The notes beneath the pieces are model-generated. The model made no database searches and was not told the DNA's origin. It worked only from the letters and a program-made list of their open reading frames with translations. Both the position numbers and the translations under genes were made by a program. This document shows positions 29,213-41,249 of a DNA stretch of 64,000 bases, piece after piece (position 1 is the first letter of the stretch; every line of letters starts with the position of its first letter). The stretch is from Liolophura sinensis (lineage: Eukaryota > Mollusca > Polyplacophora > Chitonida > Chitonidae), in assembly GCF_032854445.1 (NCBI RefSeq), contig NC_088296.1, positions 992,001 through 1,056,000 of the forward strand, written 5' to 3'.

Positions 29213-30715
29213 CCAAAAGATCCTTCAAACGTCATGCAGTCCGGATAATACAAATAAGCAAAACCTTCAATGATTTGTTTTGTAGACTTCTTCACTGATT
29301 TGAGATATCGCCTGTGTATAAATCCTTTGCGTGTTGGACATCCGGCCGATTCCACAATGATAACTAGTTCTGACTTCAATCAGAGTTTCTCATGCGATGT
29401 TAAAGGTTATTTTGGGGCCCTTCGGATTAAAATTTTCACCCCGCCATAAATGTCATGTTAGTGCAAATATGGCAGTATACCAAAAACTGAACATTGTGCA
29501 TTTTAATAGTGAAAAAAAACTAAGAAAAGAGTGAGGTAAATAGACTGAAAACGTCCTTCACAGATACGGTCGCACAACTGAGTGACGGCCTTATGGCCAC
29601 ATATGGTCCATCCACACGAAAGAGACAGGAAATACCACTGATACTTGGCTAACTCTTCCATATAACCTAGGCCGCAATGACCCGTATATCACCCACTCTA
29701 AATTTAAGCGTAAAATCAGTATACATACTTATATACCAATATATGACTCTGAAGTTTTCTCACAAGTACATATATAAATGTATCTTAAATATTCTGTTTT
29801 TATTTATAACTTGACTTCACAAAAGGACTTCTGTCATTGCTAAGTAATATGGTTGTAACTTAATTATTGTCTGTATTGTCTTCAATTTGTTTTCATTATT
29901 GCTACATAAAAGAAGATTGTATACAGAGACATTTGTGCCTTGAAGTTTTGTCTTCTTTAGTATGTAAATCAAACCAATCGAACCAATGTGACGTATTTTC
30001 TGTGAACACCATCGATTTTCGAGAGTATTGATTGAGTGAGTGATCGGTATCTAACGCCGTTCTCAAGAATATTCCACTTAAAATGTGACGGCCGTAAGTA
30101 TACTGATTTTGCAGAAACTGGAGAATCTGGTATAAACCAAACTTGCAGAACTTCCATTCGTGAGAAACAGATTTATCCATGGGATATATTTTGGTAGATA
30201 ACAAACGATCTCTTGGAACGAAATCCATGTAAGTGGACCTAAAACGGCCTTGCGATCGCAGCTGACACCACCATCAAAGCTCCCAGATGAACATGTGACG
30301 ACGGATGATCAGTTCCACGCTCACTTTACATCACTGCCACCATGTGCGAGATAGACTTGACCTTTGGCACCTGTGCATAGCACGTAGGCACGTTTAAGCT
30401 TAATCTCATCACCTGTGAAAAGCTCTGCATATGTGGAATAAGCTTTGAATGTTTAAATTTGCACCACTTTCCGACTTATTTCTCTTGCGAATTAGTCCCA
30501 TCATTTATCCAATACCCACGTCCTCCTCTGTACATGTAAGATGGGAAATTGTAAAAGTGATCGGCCCTGTGTAGGATTCGAACACACGACCCCATCGGCG
30601 ATGATTGTTATTAGTCACAATCTACATCCCTGACCTAGTACATTTTTAAAAAAAAAAGCCTCCTGTAGTATAACGGTGTATTACAGTTTCTAAACAAAGA
30701 ACTATCTTATAACGT
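29213..30715. other. Intergenic stretch between two arrays
   Basis: A degenerate SINE at 30040-30095 and a tRNA-like GTAGGATTCGAACACACGA near 30572. No gene recognised. Confidence 0.5.
30040..30095 (-). repeat. SINE fragment, degenerate
   Basis: TAACGCCGTTCTCAAGAATA and TGACGGCCGTAAG. Confidence 0.55.
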
Positions 30716-32945
30716 CCATATGTAAGTGAAACACAATGGCATAACCATCCACCAACTAGGTCTGCGTGTACATGTAACGGGTAATGTGTAAGTAAAACAC
30801 TGAGTAATGTTTAATACGGCATAGCCATCTACCAACTAGGTCTGCGTGTACATGTAACGGTTCATATGTAAGTGAAACACCGAGTAATGTTTAATACGGC
30901 ATAGCCATCACTCAACTAGGTCTGCGTGTGCATGTAACGGTTCATATGTAAGTGAAACACTGAGTGATGTTTAATACGGCATAACCATCCACCAACTTGG
31001 TCTGCGTGTACATGTAACGGTTCATATGTAAGTGAAACACTGAGTAATGTTTAATACGGCATAACCATCCACCAACTAGGTCTGCGTGTACATGTAACGG
31101 TTCATATGTAGGTGAAACACTGAGTAATGTTTAATACGGCATAACCATCCACCAACTAGGTCTGCGTGTACATGTAACGGTTCATATGTAAGTGAAACAC
31201 TGAGTAATGTTTAATACGGCATAACCATCCACCAACTAGGTCTGCGTGTACATGTAACGGTTCATATGTAAGTGAAACACTGAGTAATGTTTAATACAGC
31301 ATAACCATCCACCAACTAGGTCTGCTTGTACATGTAACTGTTCATATGTAAGTGAAACACTGAATAATGTTTAATACGGCATAGCCATCCACCAACTTGG
31401 TCTGCGTGTACATGTAACGGTTCATATGTAAGTGAAACACTGAGTAATGTTTAATACGGCATAGCCATCCACCAACTAGGTCTGCGTGTACATGTAACGG
31501 TTCATATGTAAGTGAAACACTGAGTAATGTTTAATACGGCATAACCATTCACCAACTAGGTCTGAGTGTACATGTAACGGTTCATATGTAAGTGAAACAC
31601 TGAGTAATGTTTAATACGGCATAACCATCCACCAACTAGGTCTGCGCGTACATGTAACGGTTCATATGTAAGTGAAACACTGAGTAATGTTTAATACGGC
31701 ATAACCATCCACCAACTAGGTCTGCGTGTACATGTAACTGTTCATATGTAAGTGAAACACTGAATAATGTTTAATACGGCATAGCCATCCACCAACTAGG
31801 TCTGCGTGTACATGTAACGGTTCATATGTAAGTGAAACACTGAGTAATGTTTAATACGGCATAACCATCCACCAACTAGGTCTGCGTGTACATGTAACGG
31901 TTCATATGTAAGTGAAACACTGAGTAATGTTTAATACGGCATAACCATCCACCAACTAGGTCTGCGTGTACATGTAACGGTTCATATGTAAGTGAAACAC
32001 TGAGTAATGTTTAATACGGCATAACCATCCACCAACTAGGTCTGCGTGTACATGTAACGGTTCATATCTAAGTGAAACACTGAATAATGTTTAATACGGC
32101 ATAGCCATCCACCAACTAGGTCTGCGTGTACATGTAACGGTTCATATGTAGGTGAAACACTGAGTAATGTTTAATACGGCATAACCATCCACCAACTAGG
32201 TCTGCGTGTACATGTAACAGTTCATATGTAAGTGAAACACTGAGTAATGTTTAATACGGCATAACCATCCACCAACTAGGTCTGCGTGTACATGTAACGG
32301 TTCATATGTAGGTGAAACACTGAGTAATGTTTAATACGGCATAACCATCCACCAACTAGGTCTGTGTGTACATGTAACGGTTCATATGTAAGTGAAACAC
32401 TGAATAATGTTTAATACGGCATAGCCATCCACCAACTTGGTCTGCGTGTACATGTAACGGTTCATATGTAAGTGAAACACTGAATAATGTTTAATACGGC
32501 ATAACCATCCACCAACTAGGTCTGCGTGTACATGTAACGGTTCATATGTAGGTGAAACACTGAGTAATGTTTAATACGGCATAACCATCCACCAACTAGG
32601 TCTGAGTGTACATGTAACGGTTCATATGTAAGTGAAACACTGAGTAATGTTTAATACGGCATAACCATCCACCAACTAGGTCTGCGCGTACATGTAACGG
32701 TTCATATGTAAGTGAAACACTGAGTAATGTTTAATACGGCATAACATCCACCAACTAGGTCTGCGTGTACATGTAACGGTTTATATGTAAGGGCAGCACC
32801 GAGTAATGTTTAATACGGCATAACCATCCACCAATTAGGTCTGCATGTACATGCAACGGTTCATATGTAAGTGAAACACTGAGTAATGTTTAATACGGCA
32901 TAACCATCCACCAATTAGGTCTGCATGTACATGTAACAGTAAACT
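30716..32945. repeat. 80-bp satellite-like array, about 28 copies
   Basis: Unit TTCATATGTAAGTGAAACAC, TGAGTAATGTTTAATACGGC, ATAACCATCCACCAACTAGG, TCTGCGTGTACATGTAACGG. Spacing is exactly 80 bp over most of the array and the copies are highly alike, so it is young or homogenised. Confidence 0.97.
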
Positions 32946-33254
32946 ATATTAGGCCTGCACGAGTATCTCCGAAAAAACCCCCCAGTTATTTCGACTCCAT
33001 ATTTTACAGTCTGATCACTGGTATGAAATGCCACATTATCCAATCAAAATGAGTTGTTTTCGGAGGTCAATCTAACCAAGGAACTATTTTTATACCTGGA
33101 GTTCCAGTGGAAACTAATCCGGAGTGAGACATTTTCTTTAGACCTACAATTTACGACCAGCAATTAACTAACTGTCGGCATGAATATTTATATACATCTA
33201 GTCATAAACAAGAGTAACGAGAGCAACCTTCCAGTGCTTATACTAGCAATGGCT

Positions 33255-33450
33255 AGGGGGAATTTCCCTTTAGCTTAGTTGAAAGAACGCTGGACTTCGA
33301 CTGATGAGACCCTAGTTCGAATACTAGTGTGACCAGCGTTGGTAAATCCTTTAACCATTGCACATAGGTAATGACTCAAAAACGTGTTTCCAAGTTTAGT
33401 GTAATAATGGCCATAAGCCATAATGATAATAATAATGGATATACGTTAAA
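33255..33450 (+). repeat. tRNA-headed SINE remnant
   Basis: TTTAGCTTAGTTGAAAGAAC (A-box-like), then CTAGTTCGAATACTAG (B box) 40 bp later and a tail of ATAATAATAATGG. The stem ends do not pair well enough to call a tRNA gene. Confidence 0.5.
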
Positions 33451-33594
33451 ACCCAGGCATTCATGCATTCATTCATTAACTATGTCGGCCAAAAGTTCAA
33501 GGGAGGCAACTGGAACATCGATTGGATGACTGAATGACATTGTTCGCCCACCAAGAGTTGTCTTCGCCTGGCATGTTAAAGCGACGAAACCTGT

Positions 33595-33614
33595 ACACAC
33601 ACACACACACACAC
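33595..33614. repeat. (AC)n microsatellite in the NHP2 leader
   Basis: About 10 AC units ending 19 bp before the NHP2 start codon, so likely in the 5' UTR. Confidence 0.95.
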
Positions 33615-33632
33615 GTGGGGACGAAGTTAGAA

Positions 33633-33786
33633 ATGGGGAAGACGAAGAAACTAGACGAGTCAACAGCCGAGGACGGCACAGACGACAAAACCGTCTACCA
33701 AGAAAAGATAAAGTTCCTGAGTCCGATATCACAGCCGCTGGCATCCAGAAAACTAACGAAAAAACTATACAAAGTCATCAAGAAAG
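33633..33786 (+). CDS. NHP2: NHP2 exon 1
   Basis: [15 protein letters not shown] to LYKVIKK; donor AAGAAAG|GTGAAG. The acidic N-terminal part is variable in the family. Confidence 0.95.
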
Positions 33787-36700
33787 GTGAAGACCAAAGT
33801 GTAACAACAACAACGCCACTGTCGCCAGCCGGTTCAGGCATGGTGTTTTACGCCGTACTCATTTCACTTATGCGACGGCGGCCAGCATTATGGTGGGAAG
33901 AAACCCACGACTATCAGCAGGTTGATGGCAGATCTTCCCACGTACCGGATTTTAAATCTAAGGTCAACTCCTCGGTGACGGAAAGCAAACTTAAAATCCT
34001 AAGTAAAATATAAAGTCTAGACTTGGTTTCAGGGAAGGCAAACCATCATTCAGTGTGAAAAGAACATCATATGGAGGGCTTCTGTAGCAGAAGGGTGGAG
34101 TGCCTGGCACAATTCCAGGGCTAGTCTTCTAACAGTCTAGCTCAACCACAGTGTTATGCCTTAGCCAGTATTCGAGACTGCTCAGAAACTGAGGCTGTGA
34201 ATGTTCCTACATGTATTCTTAGTAAAACCCACGTGTTGTTCGATTGTTGGCCTAGCTTGTTAGAAAGAAACCCGAAGAAACATTAAACCGTTATGTTTGA
34301 CTTCGCTATGACGTTGGTAGCCTAAAAGTGCAGCTAGAATTCAACTTTCTCTTAGAGAAGATGTAAACTACCCACGTCAAACTGAAGCCAAACTGAAGCC
34401 AAACATGGTGGTGGAGGAAACCTTAAGTTGATGAGTTTTATGTTTATCTTCAGGTTTCTTTATAAGAAGGTAGGCCAACAAGGAAACAGTATGTGTATTT
34501 GCTAAGAATACATGAAGGCAGATTCAGAGCATAGGTTTGATGGAGTGCTCCAAGCGCTTCAGTATGATCTTGTCTACAGCCAGATAATAGCATAGAGATG
34601 TGGTAGGGCTAGAATATTATAAGGCTAGCCCTAGAAGTACGGTCTGTTTTCCTCAATTTTTGATATTTACCTGTCTAATCAGTGATTAATCATCACACTT
34701 AAAAAGTTGTCGTCAATCGATTTGTCGCAAGCACAGCATTGGTCCGATATTTTCTTAAGCCGTGCTAATGATTCCTCGTTATCAAATGACTGAAAAATGT
34801 TAAGTACGATGTTGAACTCTGACCATACATACATACTGAGTGAGTACCTGAGATTCTTTGTTAATGCTTAAAGCTACTCGCTGTGCTGATAACCTCGACA
34901 TATTTGACAAAAGCAGGTAACTGTATCCGATATGGGTTTGGGCCCATGCTTGGCGAGAAGGATTTAAAAACTTTCTGGAGAGTTCAGAGTGATTGCTAAA
35001 AGCTGTAATCTCACCTTGCATTCTGAATTGGTATCTATTCCACCAATCTTGCTAATTTCACAAAGTGAATCCATTTCACCCATATTTTTGTTCAACTTTC
35101 CCTCATTTACATGAAAAGATGACAAATAATGTAACTTTGGTTGTTTCAGAAGATAGTTGGAAACTAGATCTAAGACAGTGTGTTCTGGCCATGTCACATC
35201 TGTGTTTGGATTTGTACTTGTGTTTTACTGTGTTCTGGCTGTGTCACATCTGTGTTATGATTTGTACTTGTGTTTTACTGTGTTCTGTCTGTGTCACATC
35301 TGTGTTTGGATTTGTACTTGTGTTTTACTGTGTTCTGGCTGTGTCACATCTATGTTCGGAGTTGTACTTGTGTTTTACTGCGTTCTGACTGTGTCGTGAG
35401 TTGTACTTGTGTTTTACTGTGTTCTGGTTGTGTCCCATCTGTGTTATGATATGTACTTGTGTTTTACTGTGTTCTGGTTGTGTCACATCTGTGTTATGAT
35501 TTGTACTTGTGTTTTACTGTGTTCTGACTGTGTCACATCTGTGTTAGGATTTGTACTTGTGTTTTACTGTGTTCTGGCTGTGTCACATCTGTGTTAGGAT
35601 TTGTACATGTGTTTTACTGTGTTCTGGCTGTGTCACATCTGTGTCAGGATTTGTACTTGTGTTTTTTCGTGTTCTTTCCATGTCACATCTGTGTTATGAT
35701 TCTTACTTGTGTTTTACTGTGTTCTGTCTGTGTCACATCTGTTTGGATTTGTACTTGTGCTTTACTGTGTTGTGGTTGTGTCACATCTGTGTTTGGATTT
35801 GTACTTGTGTTTTACTGTGTTCTGGCTGTGTCACATCTGTGTTTGGATTTGTACTTGTGTTTTACTGTGTTCTGGCCATGTCACATCTGTGTTTGGATTT
35901 GTACTTGTGGTTTACTGTGTTCTGGTTGTGTCACATCTGTGTTTGGATTTGTACTTGTGTTTTACTGTGTTCTGGCTGTGTCACATCTGTGTTTGGAATT
36001 GTACTTGTGCTTTACTGTGTTCTGGCTGTGTCACATCTGTGTTTGGATTTGCACTTGTGTTTTACTGTGTTCTGGCTGTGTCACATCTGTGTTTGGATTT
36101 GTACTTGTGCTTTACTGTGTTCTGGTCATGTCACATCTGTGTTTGGATTTGTACTTGTGTTTTACTGTGTTCTGGCTGTGTCACATCTGTGTTTGGATTT
36201 GTACTTGTGTTTTACTGTGTTCTGTCTGTGTCACATCTGTGTTTGGATTTGTACTTGTGTTTTACTGTGTTCTGGCTGTGTCACATCTGTGTTAGGATTT
36301 GTACTTGTGTTTTACTTTGTTCTGACTGTGTCACATCTGTGTTTGGATTTGTACTTGTGTTTTACTGTATTCTGGCTGTGCCACATCTGTGTCATGATTT
36401 GCACTTGTTTTTTACAGCCAATAAACAGAAACAGCTGCGAAAAGGAGTTCGGGAAATCCAGAAGTTCATTCGGAAAGGAGAGAATGGGTTGGTACAGATT
36501 TTCAGTCCAGTCTAAAGTTTGTGTAAGTGAGAAGGCCTGCCAGCAATGTGTGGATGGTCATGAGTTTCCCCCAGGATCTTCTCGGTTTCCTCCCACCATA
36601 ATGCTGACCTCTGCCGTATTAGTAAAATATTCTTCAATCAAATAAAAAATAAATCTAACATTTGTTTTCGGCCAATGTGGCATGTATACCTGTCAGGTAA

Positions 36701-39700
36701 ATAATTTGTGGTTGTTGCTGGTTGAAATACCACTTAGGTGATCAATTCATCGTTCAGTCACTCAGTTTTCACACATTCCATCCTTGCTGGGGACACAAAC
36801 TCTGCTTAGATCGTGAATCCATATGACTTCTTGTGTTTTCACACATTCCATGCTTGCTGGGGACACAAACTCTGCTTAGATCGTGAATCCATGCGACTTC
36901 TTGTGTTTTCACACATTCCATGCTTGCTGGGGACACAAACTCTGCTTAGATCGTGAATCCATGCGACTTCTTGTGTTTTCACACATTCCATCCTTGCTGG
37001 GGACACAAACTCTGCTTAGATCGTGAATCCATGCGACTTCTTGTGTTTTCACACATTCCATCCTTGCTGGGGACACAAACTCTGCTTAGATCGTGAATCC
37101 ATATGACTTCTTGTGTTTTCACACATTCCATCCTTGCTGGGGACACAAACTCTGCTTAGATCGTGAATCCATATGACTTCTTGTGTTTTCACACATTCCA
37201 TCCTTGCTGGGGACACAAACTCTGCTTAGATCGTGAATCCATGCGACTTCTTGTGTTTTCACACATTCCATCCTTGCTGGGGACACAAACTCTGCTTAGA
37301 TCGTGAATCCATATGACTTCTTGTGTTTTCACACATTCCATCCTTGCTGGGGACAAAAACTCTGCTTAGATCGTGAATCCATATGACTTCTTGTGTTTTC
37401 ACACATTCCATCCTTGCTGGGGACACAAACTCTGCTTAGATCGTGAATCCATGCGACTTCTTGTGTTTTCACACATTCCATCCTTGCTGGGGACACAAAC
37501 TCTGCTTAGATCGTGAATCCATGCGACTTCTTGTGTTTTCACACATTCCATCCTTGCTGGGGACACAAACTCTGCTTAGATCGTGAATCCATGCGACTTC
37601 TTGTGTTTTCACACATTCCATCCTTGCTGGGGACACAAACTCTGCTTAGATCGTGAATCCATATGACTTCTTGTGTTTTCACACATTCCATCCTTGCTGG
37701 GGACACAAACTCTGCTTAGATCGTGAATCCATATGACTTCTTGTGTTTTCACACATTCCATCCTTGCTGGGGACACAAACTCTGCTTAGATCGTGAATCC
37801 ATATGACTTCTTGTGTTTTCACACATTCCATCCTTGCTGGGGACACAAACTCTGCTTAGATCGTGAATCCATGCGACTTCTTATGTTTTCAGACTTGTGA
37901 TCTTGGCTGGGGACACAAACCCCATTGAGGTGATCTGCCACATGCCCCTGGTCTGCGAGGAAAAAGGGATGCCCTATTGTTACACCCCCTCAAAAGAGGT
38001 ATGTCATAAAGCATTGCCATAGTTATGCACAGTTCTTGGCCTCCTGATGTGTAAAGAATCCAATTCGAAAATCTTGACTTTCTTGACGTGTTCTTTGCAA
38101 GTCTGTAGTGGACAGTACCACCGAGTGATTTATGCTGGAATGCTACATGGAAACATGGCACTGTATGGTTTATCCTGTACTGTATTGAGCAGAGAGGCCT
38201 CTACCAGAGTACAGCCCCACTATGCTGCATGGTTCACAACTGCACGGCTGTTCTGCAGTACTACAAGGTTGATTGCTGCCTGACAGAGCCATGGGTGTGC
38301 AGCCATTGACTGCACAATCCACACATGAATTATCTCCCTTGTCACACAACAGCAGCTATTATGTCATGCATGAGACTGTGGCATGAGATTAGAAGTGAGC
38401 CTATTGATGTAGGCCTATACAGTATGTAGGCTATAGGTCCAAACTCTTTTAATTTAGTGGACAGCATAATTACATGTACATAGAAAAACATGACATCTTT
38501 CAGCTAAAATAACGGAAAAGAACATACCAAGTTTGATGATTGAAATGTTGACGTTAGCCTAAGGTCGCTTCATGACCCTCGGGCCATGGAATTAGATTTG
38601 TCCTAAATACATTCAGACAAGGGTTAACTGTGAACTGTTGCCAGTTGTTGACAGCGCAGTATGGTCTGCAGCTGGTCAGTACCATGTGACCACGGCTTAA
38701 CTGTGTACATGTGTACTGTAAATGTCCAACCTTTTCAACCAATAAAACACTTCTTTCAGTGGAATTTATGCCTATAATTATCATGAAACTAATGTCAAAA
38801 ATGATTTGTTTGTGTTGCTAAAGATACAAGCTTCATTTAACTGTGCAGGTTATTTCTCTACACCTCATAATTCTCTGAGAATGTTTCAAATATTGGTCAC
38901 AGAGATGGTTGAAAATATGGCAGGATTAGGCTATATGTAGGTACAATAAAGGGAAATACTTTTTCTGAATAAATTTTCAGAAATATATCCAGGAGACTTA
39001 CTCCAGTTGTAATGGGGGCCTCAGGGGCTGAGATGGTTACCCCGCTGGGCACAGTTGTGAGGGGGCCTCACAGGATGAGATGATTACCCAGTGATGGGGC
39101 CAGTTTCACAGAGATGTTGTACATGTACGATAATCCCACATATAGGAGTACGATAATGTAATAATGACGTACAAAATATTGTATGACAATGTACGATCAA
39201 AAAATGTCGTACACTGCTTTGTGAATCCAGGCCCATGTTTGAAGGGAGCATCTGACCATTGATCAGTGGGGTTGCATGTTCACATCCATCTTTCACTGTT
39301 TTCTCTTAAAGGCAAAGAAGACGCTGAAATAAAGTATTTATCAGATAAAAAACCATTAAACACTGTCCAGGAAAACTTTAATTTTTTGAAATATTTTTCT
39401 AACCCACTAAAATGCATTTAAAACAAAGGATTCTATGGTGTTCGCTTGGGACCCAGAGGGTATCAGTGAGGGTACTGATATCAGTCGCAGCCATATTTTG
39501 GCTTGAAATAGTGTGTGTCAAATGGCAAAAAGCTGAAGTGACATCACAGGTTTCAGTATGGTCAGAAAACGCCACAATAGAATCCAAAGTGTTAAATGCA
39601 TTTTACTGGGTCAAAAATTATTTAAAAAAAATATAAAATCAAAACTATTTTCCTGGACAATATTTAATGGCCTTTCATCTGATGTGTAAGCCTGCTTCAT

Positions 39701-40511
39701 TCTAGTGTGTCATTTGCGTTTAAGTCAAGGTGTTTGTCATGTCCGTCTGGCAGGGCTGGTGGGTTACTGTGGGATAGGGTAAGGTGGGTGGGTTACTCTG
39801 GGATAGGGCAAGGCTGGTGGGTTACTCTGGGATAGGACAAGGCTGGTGGGTTACTGTGGGATAGGGCAGGGCTGGTGGGTTACTGTGGGATAGGGCAGGG
39901 ATAAGGTAAGGTGGGTGGTTTACTCTGGGATAGGGCAGGGCTGGTGGGTTACTCTGGGATAGGGCAAAGCTGATGGGTTACTGTGGGATAGGGCAAGGCT
40001 GGTTGGTTACTGTGGGATAGGGCAGGGCTGGTAATTTACTCTGTGATAGAGCAAGGCTGGTGGGTTACTCTGGGATAGGGCAGGGCTGGTGGGTTACTCT
40101 GGGATTTGGCAGGGCTGGTGGGTTACTGTGGGATAGGGCAGGGCTGGTGGTTTACTCTGGGATAGGACAGGGCTGGTGGGTCACCCTGGGATAGGGCAAA
40201 GCTGATGGGTTACTCTGGGATAGGGCAAGGCTGGTGGGTTTCTCTGGACTCTTCAGTTCCCTCCACCCATAAACCTGACTGCTTTCTTATAAGTGAAACA
40301 GTCTTAGGCATGAGCATCAAGCAATTAGTCACTTCATTTGTGATGTCCTGTCTAATGCCTAACCCCATCTGTTTGTTGGTTTCAGGACCTGGGTGCGGCC
40401 CTGGGGTCCGTGCGCCCCACCTGTATGGTGATGGTCAAGCCGCACGATGACTACCGGGAACTCTACGACGAATGTTCTGCCGCCCTCTCAGAACTTCCAC
40501 TTCCTGTCTGA
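33633..40511 (+). CDS. NHP2: NHP2, box H/ACA ribonucleoprotein subunit 2
   Basis: L7Ae-family RNA-binding protein. With dyskerin, NOP10 and GAR1 it forms H/ACA snoRNPs that pseudouridylate rRNA, and it is part of telomerase RNP in animals. Exons 33633-33786, 36418-36487, 37893-37998 and 40386-40511 join in phase to 151 residues (human 153). Visible: [20 protein letters not shown] (human PIAQPLASRRLTRKLYKCIK), the kink-turn-binding segment [38 protein letters not shown], and the C-terminal end [19 protein letters not shown] then LSELPLPV. The start Met gives the family's length. Introns 1, 2 and 3 each carry a large tandem array. Confidence 0.96.
33836..33945 (-). repeat. SINE fragment in NHP2 intron 1
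   Basis: GGTGTTTTACGCCGTACTCA, GACGGCGGCCAGCATTATGG; 50 bp past the exon-1 donor. A small internal deletion joins CTCA to TTTCAC. Confidence 0.8.
35175..36417 (+). repeat. 50-bp array ending in the NHP2 exon-2 acceptor
   Basis: Unit GTTTGGATTTGTACTTGTGT then TTTACTGTGTTCTGGCTGTG and TCACATCTGT, about 25 copies. The last unit, ATGATTTGCACTTG then TTTTTTACAG, is the real acceptor. Three units make 150 bp, so long open frames run through it; they are by-products. Confidence 0.9.
36418..36487 (+). CDS. NHP2: NHP2 exon 2
   Basis: Acceptor CTTGTTTTTTACAG, then [16 protein letters not shown] and IRKGENG; donor AATGG|GTTGGT is weak. Phase and similarity (human GEKGIMVLAGDT) require this donor. Beyond it the genomic frame reads G-L-V again, as exon 3 does. 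Confidence 0.93.
36525..36652 (+). repeat. SINE fragment in NHP2 intron 2
   Basis: CGGTTTCCTCCCACCATAAT, AAAATATTCTTCAATCAAAT and an A-rich tail. Confidence 0.8.
36770..37892 (+). repeat. 70-bp array copied from the NHP2 exon-3 acceptor region
   Basis: About 16 units of exactly 70 bp. Each holds CTTCTTGTGTTTTCAC and GCTGGGGACACAAAC. The real junction reads CTTCTTATGTTTTCAG and, inside exon 3, GCTGGGGACACAAAC at nearly the same distance. All array copies have AC where the true site has AG. Confidence 0.93.
37893..37998 (+). CDS. NHP2: NHP2 exon 3
   Basis: [35 protein letters not shown]; donor AAAGAG|GTATGT. This is the heart of the L7Ae fold. Confidence 0.96.
37999..39097 (+). other. NHP2 intron 3, first part
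   Basis: No repeat or gene recognised. Confidence 0.5.
39098..39237. mobile_element. Short inverted-repeat element, GGGCC...CACAAA type
   Basis: Left end GGGGCCAGTTTCACAGAGAT; inverted right end GGGCCTGGATTCACAAAGCA; about 140 bp with GTACGA repeats inside. Confidence 0.6.
39238..39749 (+). other. NHP2 intron 3, middle part
   Basis: AGGAAAACTTTAATTTTTTG near 39370 and its inverted partner near 39640 (AAAACTATTTTCCTGG) suggest a 280-bp inverted-repeat element; no termini were fixed. Confidence 0.35.
39750..40245 (+). repeat. 29-bp minisatellite, about 17 copies
   Basis: Unit GGGCTGGTGGGTTACTGTGG then GATAGGGCA. It ends about 140 bp before exon 4 and does not resemble the exon edge. Confidence 0.95.
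40386..40511 (+). CDS. NHP2: NHP2 exon 4
   Basis: Acceptor TTGGTTTCAG, then [20 protein letters not shown] and LSELPLPV with TGA. It matches the human DLGAAAGSKRPTCVIMVKPH. Confidence 0.96.
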   Translation, partial: DLGAALGSVRPTCMVMVKPHDDYRELYDECSAALSELPLPV

Positions 40512-40825
40512 GCTCCGGGGGACCTTCTTCACAGAGAAGGGGCTGTCTTATCTTGACAAACACTTCAGACAAAAGTCTCAGAAACTGTCACCGTAACCTT
40601 TTTTGTCTTTTTTGACAGTGGAACCAAACGAAATGGATCATTCCGTGCCATCCTATAAGAAGTGAAATGCTACAGCTCAGTCTGAAGTGTTGTTCTGAAC
40701 TGTTTCATCTGAGCGCCATCTGTCTAGAACACTAAGACTGAGATAAGACTCACTCTGTACTGAGGGCCAGCTATTATGGCTCGTACAGATGGTTACATGC
40801 AGGGCACAGCCAGACTTGAGAACCA

Positions 40826-40972
40826 GGCCCCAGGATCACAAAGTGATCTTAGACTTAAGGCAAAATTTCAAGTAACTGTAACATTGTTACAAGGTGAAAA
40901 TTTTGTTGGAAACGTAAACTGTGGGTAAGTTATTGTACAACAATTGAAGGTTTGCCTTATGTGTAAGATCGA
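40826..40972. mobile_element. Short inverted-repeat element, partial
   Basis: CCAGGCCCCAGGATCACAAA then GTGATCTTAGACTTAAGGC; the right end GCCTTATGTGTAAGATCGAT mirrors the inner part. It lies in the NHP2 3' UTR. Confidence 0.45.
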
Positions 40973-41040
40973 TATGTTTGTTAATAGCCAGTGATCTATC
41001 ATTTGTTTCATTCAGAGCCCAGAAAGTTCAAGCATCTTCA

Positions 41041-41046
41041 AATAAA
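41041..41046 (+). terminator. Candidate NHP2 poly(A) signal
   Basis: AATAAA 530 nt after the stop and the first clear one after it. Confidence 0.5.
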
Positions 41047-41249
41047 ACATCTCTTAATCATTAAATGTTGGGGAGTTAGGACTTTTTTCTTTAACCAGGT
41101 CAATTCTTATAATTTTGTGTTGATTTTCAGAAAAAGTAGAATGTAATTTCTCTCTTGAACAATTTTGTTATTGGTTCAAATGTCAGTAAAATGTCAGTAA
41201 ATGCTTGACGAGGTGCCATGGGTTCTGCAAAACCACAAAACTAATCCCC

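Larger units (their letters stand above)
33787..36417 (+). other. NHP2 intron 1
   Basis: A SINE at its start, about 1.1 kb of unannotated sequence (34030-35170), then a 50-bp array running into the exon-2 acceptor. Confidence 0.8.

Noticed and set aside
33255-33330. Possible tRNA gene with A-box-like and B-box-like motifs.
   Set aside because: The acceptor stem does not pair and a SINE-like body follows; classed as a SINE remnant.
33469-33744. Minus-strand open frame of 91 codons opposite NHP2 exon 1.
   Set aside because: It is antisense to a firmly identified coding exon and includes the AC microsatellite.
35157-36645. Long plus-strand open frames up to 364 codons, rich in Cys, Leu and Val ([11 protein letters not shown] type).
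   Set aside because: They are the 50-bp array read in three frames (150-bp super-period). All frames are equally open, and the region is NHP2 intron 1.
39750-40245. NHP2 intron 3 array as another exon-edge array.
   Set aside because: The 29-bp unit does not resemble the end of exon 3 or the start of exon 4, so it does not fit the pattern.
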